Shown one piece after another: positions 63,403-64,000 of a DNA stretch of 64,000 nucleotides (positions are counted from its first letter, which is position 1; the number at the start of each line of letters is the position of its first letter). The notes under the pieces are model-generated. The model was not told the DNA's origin. It saw nothing but the letters and a program-made list of their open reading frames with translations, and searched no databases. This stretch comes from Celeribacter baekdonensis (GTDB taxonomy: Bacteria > Pseudomonadota > Alphaproteobacteria > Rhodobacterales > Rhodobacteraceae), in assembly GCF_900102315.1 (NCBI RefSeq), contig NZ_FNBL01000010.1, positions 62,001 to 126,000 on the forward strand, written 5' to 3'. The position numbers and the translations under genes were made by a program.

Positions 63403-64000
63403 TCAGTCTCCGAAATAGCTGGCGGCGATTTGTGCGCGGGTGACATCGGCCGGACGCCCAGCCAGCGAAATGCGGCCTTCGAGCATACAGACAAAATGAT
63501 CTGCCATCGCGAGAGAGCGGGAGATGTCCTGTTCGACAAGGATCATACTGAGTCCGCGATCCCGAATGCGGGGCAAAACCTCGTAAATATCGCCGATGAT
63601 CTTTGGCGATAGCCCAAGGCTGATTTCATCGAACAACACCAAACGCGGGTTCATCATCAGGGCGCGACCGATGGCAACCATCTGTTGCTGACCACCGGAG
63701 AGTTGCCGGGCGAACTGCTTGCGCCGCTCCAAGAGCACGGGGAAAATCGCGTACACATCTTTGAGGCCAATCGGCCCCGGACGCCCCGTATAGGCTCCGA
63801 TCATTAGGTTTTCTTCGACCGTCAAATTGGGAAACAGGCGACGTCCCTCTGGCACCAAGGCAATGCCGGAGGCAATCCGGTCGGGGGTCGAACATTTTGA
63901 CATATCCTCTCCGTCAAAACGCATCTCGCCGGTGATCCGCGGCACCTGTCCGATGATCGCGCGCAGGGTCGAACTTTTGCCCGCCCCATTCGCCCCGATC
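63403..64000 (-). CDS. livF: branched-chain-type ABC transporter ATPase, partial
   Basis: About 199 residues to the window edge. The Walker A (IGANGAGKSSTLRAIIG) lies next to the edge, followed by ALVPEGRRLFPNLTVEENL, signature LSGGQQQMVAIGRAL and Walker B LVLFDEISLGLSP. It lacks only about the first 30-35 residues. The LivG and LivK genes must lie beyond the window or be absent. Confidence 0.9.
   Translation of the reverse strand, partial: IGANGAGKSSTLRAIIGQVPRITGEMRFDGEDMSKCSTPDRIASGIALVPEGRRLFPNLTVEENLMIGAYTGRPGPIGLKDVYAIFPVLLERRKQFARQLSGGQQQMVAIGRALMMNPRLVLFDEISLGLSPKIIGDIYEVLPRIRDRGLSMILVEQDISRSLAMADHFVCMLEGRISLAGRPADVTRAQIAASYFGD

Noticed and set aside
1-64000. CRISPR arrays, tRNA or rRNA genes, riboswitches
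   Set aside because: No regularly spaced repeats, cloverleaf structures, rRNA stretches or recognisable aptamers were seen by eye; short tRNAs could still be missed without a covariance search.

Overview
The window looks like a high-GC alphaproteobacterial replicon, most like the Rhodobacteraceae (roseobacter group). That is inferred from gene content and order: smo/mtl-like polyol ABC operons, an iol cluster with an iolC-DUF2090 fusion, degenerate Tn3, IS3, IS6, IS30 and IS110 pieces, and an accessory scpB. No rRNA, tRNA or CRISPR array was seen. Nearly all intact genes serve uptake and catabolism of polyols, sugars and inositol; between the blocks lie scars of deletions and dead insertion elements.

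Block 1 (1-17.2 kb): two divergent operons meet at a palindrome-rich promoter (4915-5127). Leftward: SorC regulator, PfkB kinase, GatZ/KbaZ protein and two SDR dehydrogenases, suggesting galactitol/tagatose entry at fructose 6-phosphate. Rightward: a complete sugar-type ABC importer with a small membrane protein, a medium-chain polyol dehydrogenase, a HAD phosphatase, an MtlK-type dehydrogenase, xylulokinase and transketolase, ending in a wrecked transaldolase. Together they could feed pentitols and hexitols into the pentose phosphate pathway.

Block 2 (17.2-20.0 kb) is debris: a Fic-like fragment, an IS3 tail, an in-frame TctA/Ldh2 chimera and an IS30 remnant.

Block 3 (20.0-37.0 kb) is the most unusual intact system. 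A ribose-type importer operon with transaldolase, a DUF4432 aldose-epimerase-like protein, an AGE-family isomerase and a mannitol-type dehydrogenase runs left. A tightly coupled run of genes (Gfo/Idh/MocA, TIM-barrel isomerase, alpha/beta hydrolase, Rpe-like, ROK kinase, two SDRs, then a Cys-phosphatase) runs right. A ROK repressor lies between them, and both promoters carry almost the same 21-bp palindromic site (20 of 21 identical). This looks like one regulon for an unidentified sugar or glycoside.

Block 4 (37.0-40.8 kb) has an Lrp regulator with an orphan MdeB/AceE-like E1 enzyme, then IclR and AraC regulator remnants fused head to head.

Block 5 (40.8-52.9 kb) is a myo-inositol locus: importer, iolC(DUF2090), iolD, iolE and iolB leftward, an RpiR regulator, and two Gfo/Idh/MocA dehydrogenases including iolG rightward. 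GGAA-N6-TTCC-type operators are present; iolA is not in the window.

Block 6 (52.9-60.2 kb) is a mobile-element graveyard: IS6 pieces, IS110 tail, broken AAA/DUF4143 ATPase, intact scpB-like gene, and a 2.77-kb Tn3-family element with both 38-bp ends but a dead transposase.

Block 7 (60.4-64 kb) is a zinc alcohol dehydrogenase with LivM, LivH and LivF components; LivF runs off the window.
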